A stretch of DNA of 64,000 nucleotides from Isoetes taiwanensis (lineage: Eukaryota > Streptophyta > Lycopodiopsida > Isoetales > Isoetaceae): NCBI GenBank assembly GCA_021234155.1, contig JAJEKV010000101.1, positions 2,523,089 to 2,587,088 of the forward strand, in the 5' to 3' direction. The translations under genes were made by a program, and so were the position numbers. Positions 1 through 11,532 of the stretch are shown piece by piece (the first letter of the stretch is position 1; each line of letters starts with the position of its first letter). Under the pieces are notes generated by a model, which made no database searches, had not been told where the DNA came from, and saw only the letters and a program-made list of their open reading frames with translations.

Positions 1-503
1 CAACAAGCTAGAAATCCAAAAATTACCTAAAGTAAACAAATACCAAAAGATCCAGGAATTTTAATGAAGTGGCCGTTTACAACATTGAATTCAATTGGCT
101 TGATAGATTATAGATGGAAGAACTAGCCTTTGCTACAGAGATGGGTGCCATCATAGTTCCTGCAGTCACAACTTCTTTGCCATGACCCATGACAATATGA
201 GAGTCCACCGGACATTTAATCCTTCTTTCATCCCAGCCTCTAAGCGCATCAAGTAGTACTTACCACCTCACCCTCGGAGTTCCAGACTCCCCCATTGTGC
301 TAACAGTCCCAAACTCTTGTGTTGATGCTAAGCAATCTTCGATTGCTTACAAAATACCCAAATCTGACTGCCCGTGCATTAAATCCTTGCAATTTCAAAA
401 GATAGAGAGTCTGTACAAATGTCTTTTGTAGGACAAGCTCCCACCTTGGGTGCTTCAGAGTTCCTGACTCATTGATGCCCAGGAGCTCAAGGGTAGAGAT
501 CCT

Positions 504-708
504 CTGAGGGTGCTTTCCCATGAGATTGGCGACCTGAAAATCTGGGTCCAGGTCAAAAACCTGAGCGTTGAGAAATGCTTGATGATTACTTTTGATTCAG
601 GTCAAAAACCTGAGTCTTTGAGGTTGAGGCGCCTACAGGAACTTGCACGCCTTGATCTGGACCTCATGAGAACCTTGAGGTCGGAGGCCCATGGGAAAGC
701 ACCCTGAG
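504..708. repeat. Foldback inverted repeat, 19-bp arms
   Basis: The 19 bases at 504-522 return in reverse complement at 690-708 with one mismatch, enclosing about 170 bp. Inside lie two direct copies of a 17-mer at 549-565 and 598-614, whose core CAGGT-CAAAA-ACCTG is itself palindromic. It could be a small foldback or MITE-like element. No target duplication was found. Confidence 0.4.
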
Positions 709-1093
709 TATACCTGCAGGAAAGCATGCCCTGGCTTGGGAATCTTGGATTCTTAAATACTCCATCATCTGGCAAATGATGGGCTCCCCTTGGAGCGCAA
801 AGGTCGAAATTGGGAATTGACCCTTTTACAAGTCGAATCAGATCCCTAAAGGATTAGATCGGTGTCATGGGGGACCGTTCGGTCGATGCCTGGGCACGAA
901 GCATAGCTTCGTTGCCTCCTTTTTGGGTTTTACTCAATCAAATGATGCCACATCATCCATTGAAAGGAATTACCAATGAATCGTCTTGCCCGTCTTAATG
1001 TTCACGTCTATAACAATTTTCTAGCATTGTATGCTAATAATACCCCCTCGCAAATGCTATACAGGTCCATTGATTCTGGTCTTAGGGATATAA

Positions 1094-1126
1094 ATGCATT
1101 CTATTCTATTCTGTTTTATTCTATCT
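1094..1126 (+). repeat. Degenerate (TATTC)n pentanucleotide tract
   Basis: Consecutive ATTCT/TATTC pentamers, the same motif that ends the LINE copies elsewhere in this window. No LINE coding sequence was recognised just upstream, so this may be the tail of a very short or non-coding retroposed copy. Confidence 0.5.
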
Positions 1127-1528
1127 CATAACAGCAATAGTTTGGTTATCCAATTTGAAAGTTATAATTTGCTACATGCCTAACTTGTATTGATCATAAG
1201 CCTATCCTTGATATCTAAATTTTTATTCCAACAAATAGCAGTAACCCGGAACGGTTATTAGCAGGCAAGACCCTAATCTCCATATTTGAAAGGGGGTTCT
1301 TGCAATTTTCTGACTACAGCCAGAATCATGCAACCTACGCTTCTGGAAAAGTAGAAAATCAGAGTTGAAGGAAGAGAGACAGACCTGCAATTTGTCTCTC
1401 TTTTTCGACCAGCAATTTTATAGGCAGAGAAATGCTCCCAAAGACTTCTTCGAATTGGAATCCGCTCGAAACTATTATTGCCTTTAGGCTTCTTTTTTCT
1501 GCTTCTTTTTGTTGACTAACAACATTCC

Positions 1529-1775
1529 CTGGGGAATTTAAATTTTATTGGGCGTATAGAACATATGTGTTCAACTAAAGGAGGTCTTTAGTCATGTAAG
1601 TATACTTTCGATTAGGGTCAGCCGGGGGGAGGGGGGGTTCTTTTTATCACTGTTTGGGGTAAGCTATATACTTTAAGGGTTAAACTAGGTTTCAAAGGTC
1701 AGTATACAAGGGGCATTTTTGGCCACTCTATAAATGGAAATGGTATATCCCCTTTATTAAAAGTGAATTCCCACG
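1529..1775. mobile_element. MITE-like element (copy 1)
   Basis: A 247-bp non-coding unit with imperfect terminal inverted repeats (CTGGGGAATTTA at the left; the right end complements to CGTGGGAATTCA). It is flanked by CAACATTCC (1520-1528) and CAACGTTCC (1776-1784), a 9-bp target duplication with one change. A 9-bp duplication fits a Mutator-type origin. The related copy at 5168-5403 lies at the same place in the parent repeat. Confidence 0.6.
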
Positions 1776-2154
1776 CAACGTTCCAATCTGCTTCATTAAA
1801 AATCTCCTCGGTTGTGATGCTGTATTGTTGACCAGAATGAGAGGTACTACTAGAAATAAGATCCGTGGAACTTAAAGGCCATGGTCTTGGATTAAATGCA
1901 ATTATATCTCCAACATTTTTAAAATTAATATCTGTTAGATTTTTCTCTTCATCCAGGAGGACAAAGTCAAGTTTAAACGAAAAGATAATGGGAATAGAAT
2001 CAGACTTTATAGAGTTACTATTTTCTAAACCTGTATAGATCACCAAAAGAAGCTTAGATTGATTCTTAAAGGAGCTGATGTTACTACATGCTTCTTGTTG
2101 AGGATTAGATTTGACTTCTATCTTAGGAAGCCAGGTCTGTTTAGTTTCAGCCAC
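1699..2154 (-). CDS. Hypothetical ORF, probably not a gene
   Basis: An open frame of about 151 codons with no domain I recognise. Its 3' end lies in the MITE. The related frame in copy B (about 5340-6040) is broken by stops and by an inserted MITE. Only part of it (codons around DFVLLDE and GDIIAFNPRP) is similar between copies. It may be a relic of a protein once encoded by the parent repeat. Confidence 0.2.
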   Translation of the reverse strand: MAETKQTWLPKIEVKSNPQQEACSNISSFKNQSKLLLVIYTGLENSNSIKSDSIPIIFSFKLDFVLLDEEKNLTDINFKNVGDIIAFNPRPWPLSSTDLISSSTSHSGQQYSITTEEIFNEADWNVAWEFTFNKGDIPFPFIEWPKMPLVY

Positions 2155-2641
2155 AACTGATTTTTTTACCTTTTGCAGAGTTAGACCTTGACTTGGAAAA
2201 GTTAAGGCTGTTGAATCCGATCCGAATGTCCAAGATCTTAGAGGTTAAAATCTTTACCTGCAAAGAATTAGACCAGCCCGAGGAAATGGTTTTAAAGATG
2301 CAAATGGTGGGGAAATTTGTCTATGGAATATTGATATGAAGAACATGACCAAGTTTTCTTTCTATGGTTGAGGTTAGTCCAAAGGGAAGGGGACAGATTA
2401 GACATTTGACCAAGGTAATAATAGATTTATTTGAGTGGTCTCTAGGATGAAATCAGGTAACTATAAATATAAACAATGAACTTACCAAGATTTTTAATTC
2501 TTTTCTTGAGCAAGTAAGAGGCGGCTAATTTTTTAATTCTTTTCTGAAAGTTTTGGAGTCAAGCTTAAGAATGGAAGATATGGAATAGTTATTAACTTTG
2601 ATGATCCAATTTTTGACCTCACTTGGTGGAGGGCAAGAGTC

Positions 2642-3617
2642 AAGGAAATGGAAAATGAGGCCTTTGTCGAGGAAATTGTTGGTAGCAGAAAAGTCGTGGA
2701 TGTATGAAAGATCCAGAATATTGGGTACTTTTAGAGGCAGAGCTCTTTTGGGATAAAACTATATCAGAATTAGTATCACAAGGAACACTATAGTTTTTCT
2801 TTTTCTTAGAATTCTAAAGAGCTTGAGAATAAGAAAATTTATCTTTACCTTATGGGTGAAAGCATGTTAGGGTGAACCACTTTGGAACTTACAAAAGTAC
2901 CTACACTAGGTAGTTCAGAATTGGGCACTTTCTCTCTTTTTTTTTTCATTAAAACTAAATCAAAATTCAAAATAAAAGTCAATGACGTGTCAATATTTAA
3001 AGTTAAGATAGATAATGCTATCGAAGGCCAAAATAAGTACATACTATTCTAAAATATAATACACAGGTATCCAGTACCCAGTGCTAGCTACCTTCTTGGG
3101 TGCTTTTGTGGTCTCTAAATGATACTTTTTAAGGCACACCCTATCATGCTTTTATCCTTGTCCACTTTGCCCAGGATAGAGCCCTTGTTATCTTGTCCAG
3201 GTGCTGGATTTCATGCAATTTGTCCCTTTTGAGCTAGGAACAATTTGGGCAGGTACAAACGCAGCATCTTCCGGGATGAAAAATCTATTTCTATCAAAGA
3301 TTTTGTAGCTCCTTGAGCTGGTGAAAAGAAGCTCAATTATCTGATATTTGCATTTTGGATCTTCCAGGATGGCCACAGTATCAACAGTATCAGGCAAGGT
3401 ACATTCTATATAGTACTTAAATGCCCTGTTACTGTTCCTCATTCTAGAGGGTAAGCTTCATAGTCGCATTTAATTAAAGTGGATCACATTCTGATGTTTG
3501 GGACTTACGCAGGAAAATGGGACACATTAAATTTTTGTGCGTTTTCTATTCTATTCTATTCTCTTAGATTTTTTCATGATACAACAAAAACTTGTTCATG
3601 ATATTTTTGTCAAAATA
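2642..3617. other. No recognisable gene; pentanucleotide tail at 3545-3566
   Basis: No coding motifs. A TATTC-type tract at 3545-3566 points towards the AATAG tail of the minus-strand LINE at 3618, so two tails face each other about 50 bp apart. A short motif near 3455-3490 (GTCGCATTTAATTAAAGTGG) recurs in inverse orientation near 10088-10121, suggesting a common dispersed element. Confidence 0.5.
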
Positions 3618-4440
3618 TAATAGAATAGAATAGAATAGAATAGGGTTTTTATCATCCACGGAGACCAATTGGCCTATGGGACCTAAACAGGAGACGCATC
3701 AAGCATATTACTGTTCGGGTTAAATCCCCCCTCCCCCCTGCGCCCCGAAGGGTTGTTTGGGGAAAAAACCGTGACAGGAATAGGTTTGTTGTCAAACTGT
3801 ACAAATACAAATACAAATCTATATCATAGGGGAAAGAAATATGTACACTTATCAAGTAAGTACCTGAGGATCGAGCTGATCTCGGCGATCCATGATCTCT
3901 TGAAGGTATGATCCCAACCTCCATACCGAGCTCGTGCTCAGCATATCATGCAGGGGCTGACCAGGACGAACCAGCTCAGCATAGCGTATCCGAATGTCAT
4001 CATATGCCGAACAACTCTGAAGGGTGTCGCATTCGTCTTCCATAGCTCCAACCTAGCAGCGTTGACAAAGCCTCTCCTGACACGGCTCCCAATCGATCTC
4101 TCCATCTCAATCCAGAGATGGTGTGCACTTGTGCGAATAGAGGCAATGGATCTGTGTTTTTTCATGGGTGGATGAGTGTGCAGGTAGCATTGCGGGCCCC
4201 GCCCCAACATGGGTTTTATGTGGCGTTGATAATGTGTCATCTTGACCTGTTCAAGGGTGCTAGCATCCCACAGCTTGCTGAGGAAGCATGTGTCAAGGTA
4301 TTGTCTGAGACTGTGGCGATCTGCCTCCGTTTGCACTCAGACGCACCTGTGCTCTTGCACATTCTATCTGGCCAGCCAAATGGGGCATATATTGAGGAGG
4401 GAAGGGGGAAAGTGTAAGGGGCATGAGCAAAGTAACCTTC
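3618..4440 (-). mobile_element. LINE 3'-end fragment with zinc-finger C-terminus
   Basis: Read on the minus strand, frames at 4336-3938 and 4043-3852 encode pieces of a LINE ORF2 C-terminus, shifted against each other. A region rich in R and H is followed by an ED-E-C-x-L-x-S-C zinc-knuckle-like motif and the ending GSYLQEI. A related segment is at 22850-23275, and a more distant C-terminus is in the LINE at 31.7-36.3 kb. After the coding part come a C-rich 3' UTR, a stem-loop at 3662-3675, and an AATAG tail ending at 3618. The copy is 5'-truncated and frameshifted, so it is dead. The right boundary is approximate. Confidence 0.75.
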
Positions 4441-5102
4441 AAAAGAGCAAAGGGAAAGGGGCAGGGGCATAGAGGAGGGACAAATGGGGAGGGTTATGGG
4501 CAGAGCTTGCCGAAATATTCAACATATCTTTTGAGCAGATAGATATTGCAAAGGACATTATATACTTCTGAACTTGCTTTAGAATATGCTCAAACAATAT
4601 ATTTTCTAGGATATAAAACAGATATTCGAGGCAGAATGGCAAAAGACATCCAATGTTTCATAGTCTTGCTTTGAAACTCGCCAACAACAAAAAAAATGTG
4701 CCGATTTACCTTGTAAATCCAAGGAAATAGCCATCTACTGCTCAAGATAGGCCAACCTACTAGAAGGGCACAGATCGATCTAAAGATCAAATGCCAAGTC
4801 TCTGGTTTGCTCATGGTACAGCTTTTTTGCCTGCGAACCCTAAGAGCTTTTTGTTGCATATAAGCTTCACTTTATCTCTGGTATTCTATAAATGGTCTAC
4901 AACCCAATACCACGAATTCTAAATGTTAGTTTGAAGACAAGACCAAGTAAAAGGTTAACCACCATATCTGTCGTCCATCAACAGATTCTATATCACATGT
5001 ATGAGATCTTAGTAATTGAGAAAATCTCTCATATTTACCATGTGATAGCTCCCATTCAAGAAAGAAACGTAATCAATCATCTTCTTTTTCTGCTTCTTTT
5101 TT
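4441..5102. other. No recognisable gene
   Basis: AT-rich sequence between the LINE fragment and repeat copy B. No domain, hairpin or repeat stands out. The frames at 4439-4642, 4590-4859 and 4892-5260 have no recognisable content. Confidence 0.5.
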
Positions 5103-5167
5103 TGCTCGAAACTATTGTTGCCTTTAGTCCTTTTTTTCTGTTTCGTTTTGTTGACTATCAACATTCC

Positions 5168-5403
5168 CTGAGAAATTTACATTTTGTTGGGCATATAGAA
5201 CATATATGTTCAACTATAGAGGGTCTTTTGACCATGTTACGTAGGTATGCTTACCATTAGGGGAGTCGTTTCATCACTGTTTGGGGTAAACTATATACTT
5301 TAAAGGTTAAACTTGGTATTAAGGGTCAGTATACAAGGGGCGTTTTTGGTCACCCTATGAATGTAGATGGTATCTTCCCTTTATCATAAGTGAATCCCCA
5401 TGG
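5168..5403. mobile_element. MITE-like element (copy 2)
   Basis: A 236-bp unit related to 1529-1775. It is flanked by perfect 9-bp direct repeats CAACATTCC at 5159-5167 and 5404-5412. Its terminal inverted repeats are imperfect. No coding capacity. Confidence 0.65.
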
Positions 5404-5626
5404 CAACATTCCAATCTGCTTCATTGAAAATATCGGTTGTGATGTTGTGTTGTTGACCAGAATGAGAGGTACCGCCTGAAATAAGATCCATGAACTTAAA
5501 GGCTATGGTCTTGGATTAAACGCAATTATATCTCCAACATTTTTAGAATTAGTATCTGCTAGATTTTTGTCTTCGTCCAGGAGCACAAAGTCAAGTTTAA
5601 AAGAAAAGATAATGGGAACAGAATCA

Positions 5627-5873
5627 AACCCGGGGGATTCACCTTTCATTAGCGTATAACCTATGAGAGTTCAACGGAGGGGTGTTTTTTGGACCATTTG
5701 CGTACGTATACTTAGGGGTTAGGGGTGTTTTTTTAGGCACTGATCTAGAGCAATATCTATACACATAGGGGTCAAATTGCCTTTTAAAAATGTGTATACA
5801 AGGGGGGTTTTTTGCTACCCTCCGAACGCAGATGCCATACCCCCTTTATGTATAAGTGCATCCTTTGGGAATC
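5627..5873. mobile_element. MITE-like element nested in repeat copy B (copy 3)
   Basis: About 245 bp, absent from the matching point of copy A (near 2000-2005). It is bounded by GAATCA on both sides, which appears once in copy A. The ends are roughly inverted (GGATTCACCTTTCAT against GGATGCACTTATACAT). Its interior is a diverged relative of copies 1 and 2, with similar 'GTATACAAGGGG' and 'CCCCCTTTAT' stretches. Confidence 0.6.
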
Positions 5874-6273
5874 AGACCCTATAGAGTTACTATTTTCTAA
5901 ACCTGTATAGATCACCAAAAGAAGCTCAGATAGATTCTTGAAGGAACTGATGTTACTACATTCTCCTTCTTGAGGATTAGATTTGACTTCTATCTTAGGG
6001 AGCCAAGTCTATTTAGTCTCAACCATAACTGATTTTTGACCTTTTGCAGAGTCAGACCTTGGCTTGAAAAAGGGAAGGTTGTTGAATCCGATCTGAATGT
6101 CCAAGATCTTAAAGCTTGAAATCTTTGCCTGAGAAGAGTAAGACCAGTCCGAGGAAATGGTTTTAGAGATGCAAATGGTAGGGAAATCTCTATGTGGAAT
6201 ATTGATATGAAGAACATGACCAAGTTTGCTTTCTATGGCTGACAACTGGTTATGAATCCAAAGGGAAGGGGAC

Positions 6274-8526
6274 TAAAGGGAAGGGGACTAAATCCATGTT
6301 AGAGGGAGGGCGCTCGTGACGATGGCGCTTAGGGCTGCCGGCATTTTTCCTTGTAACTTGAGCATCTGAACTCCGTTTTCGATGATCTTTAGTTCGTTGG
6401 AAAGCTTGTTCCGAGAGCTCTCCATCAACATCAATTTTGTTAGGGTTTGATACCAGTTTAGGGGCCGGATTTGGGTCTGTTTGATTTCGGCCACTTATAG
6501 TAGGGATGGGGAAGACAGATATGGTTCCAACATCCAAGGCGGCGACAAAACGGCGTGAGTCTATCACCAATTTGGTGATACATGATCCCCCAGTTGCTGC
6601 ACAAAAAGAGGTAAATAATTCAGTTGAAAGTTCTTTGCCTTCGATGCTGGCTACTCCAGTGGTTCTTGAAGAAAGGGATTTTCCTCCCTTGGAAGGCGCT
6701 GCGAGTAAGGGAGCAGAAGTTAATGGGAATTTGCATCCACCAGCTACAGATTCCAGTCCTAATGTAGTTCCTCAGCCTCAGGCAAATTATAGTGCTTGGA
6801 AATCATCCGATTCAGTTACAAAAGTTTCATATCAAAGATTTAGCGATTGACTTTGTAAGGATATATCTAGTGCATCTAGAAAGGCAAGGGTAGCAGCTGC
6901 TTTACAGGTATTGTCTGAAGGAAGTAAGGATGAGTTGTCGGCAATCTTGGACACATTAAAAGCCCGACAGATTCAACTTCAACAACAATTGCCTCCAGAT
7001 GACATATTTTACCAGTCTGACTGTCAGAATGTGGTTCAAGCTTCTGGTATTCCTGTGGTTGAGGTGGACCATCAAGCTCATATTAAGTGTGCTGAGAACA
7101 GTGATGACTTTATCATCCTCTAGCTGCTTCTAAACTATAGAAATGGTGGCGATTGTTTCCTATTTTTCCAACATTTTTATAGAAACGAATTTAGTAGAAT
7201 TGGATGTTTTACCATAAAATTGAGATTTTTACTGTAAAATGTCTATTAATTTGGCGAATTTACTATAATTGGGATGCAATATTATCAAATTTTGGCAATG
7301 TTATGAATTTCTTTAACGTACGTATCCTAGTAAACCATCGAACCCAGATTTTAAAAAATGGTAAAATATAGCAACTTTACGAAGTTTCACACCTTAAAGT
7401 CATCACTGGCTGAGAACTTATCTTCCTGTGCAGTTCTTGGGTATTTCACTGGTGGCTATTTAGATTTTTCACGGTTCCGTGTTTGGTTATCTCGGCTTCT
7501 GAGACGCCTTCAACTTCCTCCTTTCCAGTCCATCAAGTTGTTGGCAAAAAACTTTGTTCTCATTATGTTTGAAAGTAGTGATGCAGTGGACTCTTTGGTA
7601 TCACGAGGGATTGATCCACTTGGTGGAGAATATATAATGTACCAGTATTACTCTCCTGGCTTTACACCAGATACAGATGCCTTGCTGGTTCTCGTTACCT
7701 AATTTTCCTCCTAATCTAATGGCTCATCAATTTCTAGTTGCAATTGCAACGGGACTTGGGGTTCATATCTCACACTCCATCATGAATGGTCCAAGGATTT
7801 GTGTTTCTATGCCTGTGGACTCGCCTTTACCAGATTGTCTAGTTGTGAAGAGCGGGCCTTGGTATAAGAAGTTGGTTTGAATGGTCCAGAATTAGCCCGT
7901 TTGTTTCCTGATAAGGAGGCTTTTGCTAGCTTTCGTCGAGGTACTCGTGCATCTCAGGCATCTGTTCAACATTCTTCTCAGGATCAAAGCTCCTATTGTT
8001 ATTTCTTCATCTATTCATGATCAAACTTTGCCAGTTGTCTTGCATTCCTCGGCTATGGATGATGCTCTACACACAGTTTCAATGGTGTCATCCTTAGCAA
8101 CGTCTGCTGCAGCTATAATTCCTACCACTCTCCTCGTTGTTGCTTCTGCTTCTCATGCTTCTGAGGTTGTTATGGCTGATGGTCCTAATCTTCAGTGCGC
8201 TAAAGAGTCATGGCAACAGGTCAATTGGAAGAAGGCAGCGAGGAAGAAGTCTGTTATGTCATCTCACGAGGCTATCCTGCCTCGTTCTATTCAGTGGCAT
8301 GATAACTTGATGTCTGTTGATGATCATCTCGATGTCGCAGAACATCTTGATTGTGATGAGGCCATTAAACGCCTCAAGGTGGCACAAGGAGTATGATTAT
8401 GTACTGTGTATGGGTGGTTTTGCTTAATGGACCATCTCGCCCTCTAGGTTTTGAGTCCCATGTCACAGGTCCCTTGTATGTATCTTGATATTCCTTGATA
8501 ATAGATTGTCGTCCTTCAAAAAAAAA
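6274..8526 (+). mobile_element. ORF1-only, poly(A)-tailed LINE-type retroelement
   Basis: A 2.25-kb insertion with a 22-bp target-site duplication (6252-6273 and 8527-8548, starting ATGAATCCAAAGGG) and a run of about ten A before the right duplication. Both are marks of L1-type target-primed insertion. Open frames run in the same direction (6506-6848, 6911-7123, 7358-7702, 7677-7880, 7923-8396), separated by shifts. The part at 7430-7880 resembles the DUF4283 region of plant LINE ORF1, including a V/LPNFPPNLM-like stretch and DCLVVKSGPWY. No endonuclease or RT is present, so it is either an ORF1-only derivative or an unusual internal deletion. Confidence 0.65.
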
Positions 8527-8548
8527 ATGAATCCAAAGGGAAGGGGAC

Positions 8549-8801
8549 AAATTAGGACATTTGACCAAGGTAATACTAGATTTATTCGAATGGTCTCTAG
8601 GATGAAATCAGGGAACTATTTCATAAATATAAATAATATGCTGGCCAAGATTTTTTATTCTTTTCTTGAGCAAGTAAGAGGCAGCTAATTTATCCATGCA
8701 GATGACTTGAAAGTTTTGGGGTCAAACTTAAGAATGGAAGAAATGGAATAGTTATTAACTTTGGTGATCCATTTTCGACCTCACTTAGGGCAGGGCGAGA
8801 G
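8549..8801. repeat. Dispersed repeat, copy B, right part
   Basis: Continues the homology to copy A (about 2390-2641) after the LINE-type insertion. It begins at the ATTAGGACATTTGACC region and ends near a CCTCACTTAGGGCAGGGCGAGAG motif. Confidence 0.65.
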
Positions 8802-9089
8802 CATGATATTTTTGTCAAAATATTTACAAAGAACATGCTAAGAAACTTTACAAATTTTACAAATGACATGTTGATGTATAGACACGTTGAGAGGGGAAGA
8901 AGGGAGGCGCAAATGGGGCACATGTTGAGGAGGGAGGGGGGAAACCATCGCGGTAAATCTCGGACGTGGGCATGTTATAGCCAGGCTTAAATGGCAAACA
9001 ATCCGCTAAGTCCACAAAAACGCCATGTAATTTTTTTTTGGCATGGCTATAATGTACGTTTTAGTCCACTTGCATCTGTTTTGGAAAGA

Positions 9090-9490
9090 AAGCTACCGTT
9101 CTCGACTAGCTAATCGAGAAAGGCCCTCAGACCTGTCTTTTTCATCTGAATTGGCTTTCTCGGCTTGCAAGTCAAAAGGCCTGCAAACCTGCCTTCTTCA
9201 CTTTGAGATGCCTTTCTCCACTTGCCAGTCGAAAAAGGCCCTCTGACAAGCCTTTGTTACTTAGAGCTGCCTTTCTCGACTTGCGAGCCGAGAAAGGCCT
9301 CAGACCTGTGTTTTCACTATGAGCTGCCTTACTTTGAAGTCGAAGAAAGCCCTTAGAACTGCAACAAAGGCTCTCAAAACTGTGTTTTTCATTCTGCGCT
9401 GTCTTTCTCGACTTGTGAGTCGAGAAAGGCCCTCAAACCTGCGTTTTTCATTCTGAACTGCCTTTCTCAACTCGAGAATCGAGAAAGGCT
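9090..9490. repeat. Tandem array of hairpin-containing units
   Basis: Roughly seven degenerate units of 55-75 bp. Each is built around CCTTTCTCGACTT-N-AGTCGAGAAAGG and followed by a 'CCTCAGACCTG...TTTTTCATTCTGA' linker. The unit at 9403-9428 forms a perfect 11-bp stem with a TGTG loop. Others (such as 9271-9296) carry one or two mismatches. No protein frame is preserved. Confidence 0.75.
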
Positions 9491-11532
9491 CCCTGCATTT
9501 TTCAAAATTAGCCTTTAGAACTGGTTTTCAATTTAATTTTCTTGTTTGTGGCATCACTCGACTAACTGGATTCTGTCTTTTGCAGTCCTTATCCCGACCA
9601 GATAATGCATGCTGAGGAGTAATGGAAAGACCCCTTCATTGAAGAAAGGAGATGACACGAGGATGATGACATTGGTTGGATAGCCCATAAAGCACCTCCT
9701 CATAGAGATTTCTATCGTCTTCAAGTTGCTCCCGTGGCTTGGAACAGGTCAGAGGGTCCACATGTTGTTCCCATTAGGTGGTCCACGTGTGAAAAGGGTA
9801 TACATGTGGTCTCTTTGTCCATGTAAAAATAAATTGTAATTATATCATTTATGAATAAAAAAATCATTTAATACTAGCACTTTGGTTGTATGGAGAAAGT
9901 AAACTTTTTCATTACTTTTAGATATGTTTTCTAGTTTCTGGACTCGTCATCCGAGAAATGGAGGCCATTTTTATTCCTTAAGTTTTTTATTAACACAAGA
10001 AATAAATCTTCTTTTCAGACAATAATGGGGCTTAAAACGGTTCGCACGTCCTTTTGAATTGAAATTATAGGGTTCCAAAAAATAGTGGGCATGTGACCCA
10101 CTTTAATTAAATGCGACTTTTCAACCCATTTATCCACCAACTTGAAGGAAACCTTGCTCCAATCAACCAGGGAACAGAGTAGCTTTTGTTGGCCCTGAGC
10201 TTAAGCTCATCAATTATGGTTCAGTAAGCCCCATTTTCAAGCCACAACAGTTCTGAGATGGCTTGTCTTGACTCCCATTTTAGTGGTGAGGAGATCAATA
10301 TGATGGATAGAGTCCAAGGTGTTCATAGCAAACCGTTTATCATCAGACTTGCCGGATTGGAAGTCTAGCTCATTTTTGCTTTGTTGTTCCAGGGCTAAAA
10401 AGACCTCTCCATCTTTCATAAGTCCTAACGATTGTTGCTACTCTTTGTTGTCTTCAATGGCCTGAAATATGCCTTTAGATCCTTGATTTGGGCCCATTTT
10501 CTGTCGTTCTTCTCTACCAACTTTAGGATGTACCGAACACCAACATCTTAACCCAATTTTAAATCAGTTCCACACCAAATTCTTCAGGAATGTCCAAATG
10601 GAAGAGGTTTCTTTCAAATCTATTATCAAGAACCAAATATCCTTGAGAGTTGTGAGCAGTGACTCTTAGGGAACCGATGCCGTCACAACAAAGGATACAA
10701 AAAGAAAATTCCATTGAGAGCCAAAAACCTATTCTAAATTGTGAATCATGCGCTAATCTAATTCAAATAAAAAGTTTGACCACAGCCTAGGTCGAGAAAG
10801 GCATTTCAATACATCTGGAAACTACCACTTCCATGGTTCTCTCTTCATTTTTTAACCTTCTAGTGGGTTATTTTAGTGTGCCATTGCAGAACCTAATCTG
10901 GCTATAACCTACACTCAAGCTCTGCCAGCGCAGAATGAAAAAAAATGGGAAGAAAGTCATCATTGCCCTAAATTCATTGCCCTAGATGTGGAACGAGGTA
11001 GAAGCATGTAGCATCTAGCAAACACAATTATATATTTAAGAAGGGCAAACTTTTATTCGTTGTTTCTAATTGACCTAGTTAAGACGTTTCTTAAACACGT
11101 TCAAGCTTTTGACAACTGCGACTACTTTACCCCACTTGCCTATCAACTTCAGTATACTCGAGAGAGTTCCAAGTAATTACAGTGACAAGACAGCTACGCT
11201 CACAGAAGGAAAAGTGATACAAATCTGTTAAAATTGATAGGTATACATTCATCACCTGAGATCACCTCTTCCAAATGACTTCAGCCATTTTCTTTGAGAG
11301 AATGAAACAAAGAGATGTTCGGCATCAAAAAATATGTTACAAAGAGTCTTCTAAATCTTGTGCCATAACAACAGTCCCGCGCGTCTTATTCATGTTGAAC
11401 ATAATTAAGTTCCTAGAGCTTTCTCCTCCTATATGCGGTCATGGTTTTGCTTACAGCTCAACAGTCATGTCCAGAAAAAATTGAGGACATGACTGCATTT
11501 ATAATTACTGACTTCGTGGCCTCTGTCAAAAG
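9491..11532. other. No recognisable gene; 3' flank of RPOT
   Basis: No coding motif is recognised. The frame at 10237-10419 is short and featureless. The right end must hold the 3' UTR and poly(A) site of the minus-strand RPOT gene, but no signal can be singled out with confidence. Confidence 0.5.

Larger units (their letters stand above)
1..1464. other. No recognisable gene
   Basis: No open frame here has recognisable protein motifs. The short frames at 300-521 and 510-707 overlap an inverted repeat and look accidental. The stretch holds a foldback pair (504-522 and 690-708) and a pentanucleotide tract near 1094-1126. The rest is AT-rich unique-looking sequence. Confidence 0.6.
1465..2641. 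repeat. Dispersed repeat, copy A
   Basis: This segment is similar over most of its length to 5103-6273 continuing at 8549-8801. Shared landmarks are the CAACATTCC-flanked MITE, the stretch around 1890-2100, and the 3' part beginning with the AAGGGAAGGGGAC motif. Copy A lacks the two later insertions seen in copy B and so shows the empty sites. The repeat family is not recognised and no transposase or RT motif is visible. Confidence 0.7.
5103..6273. repeat. Dispersed repeat, copy B, left part
   Basis: Homologous to copy A (1465-2641). It shares the 9-bp-flanked MITE at the same position but also carries an extra MITE at 5627-5873. It is cut at 6273 by a LINE-type insertion and resumes at 8549. 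Confidence 0.7.
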
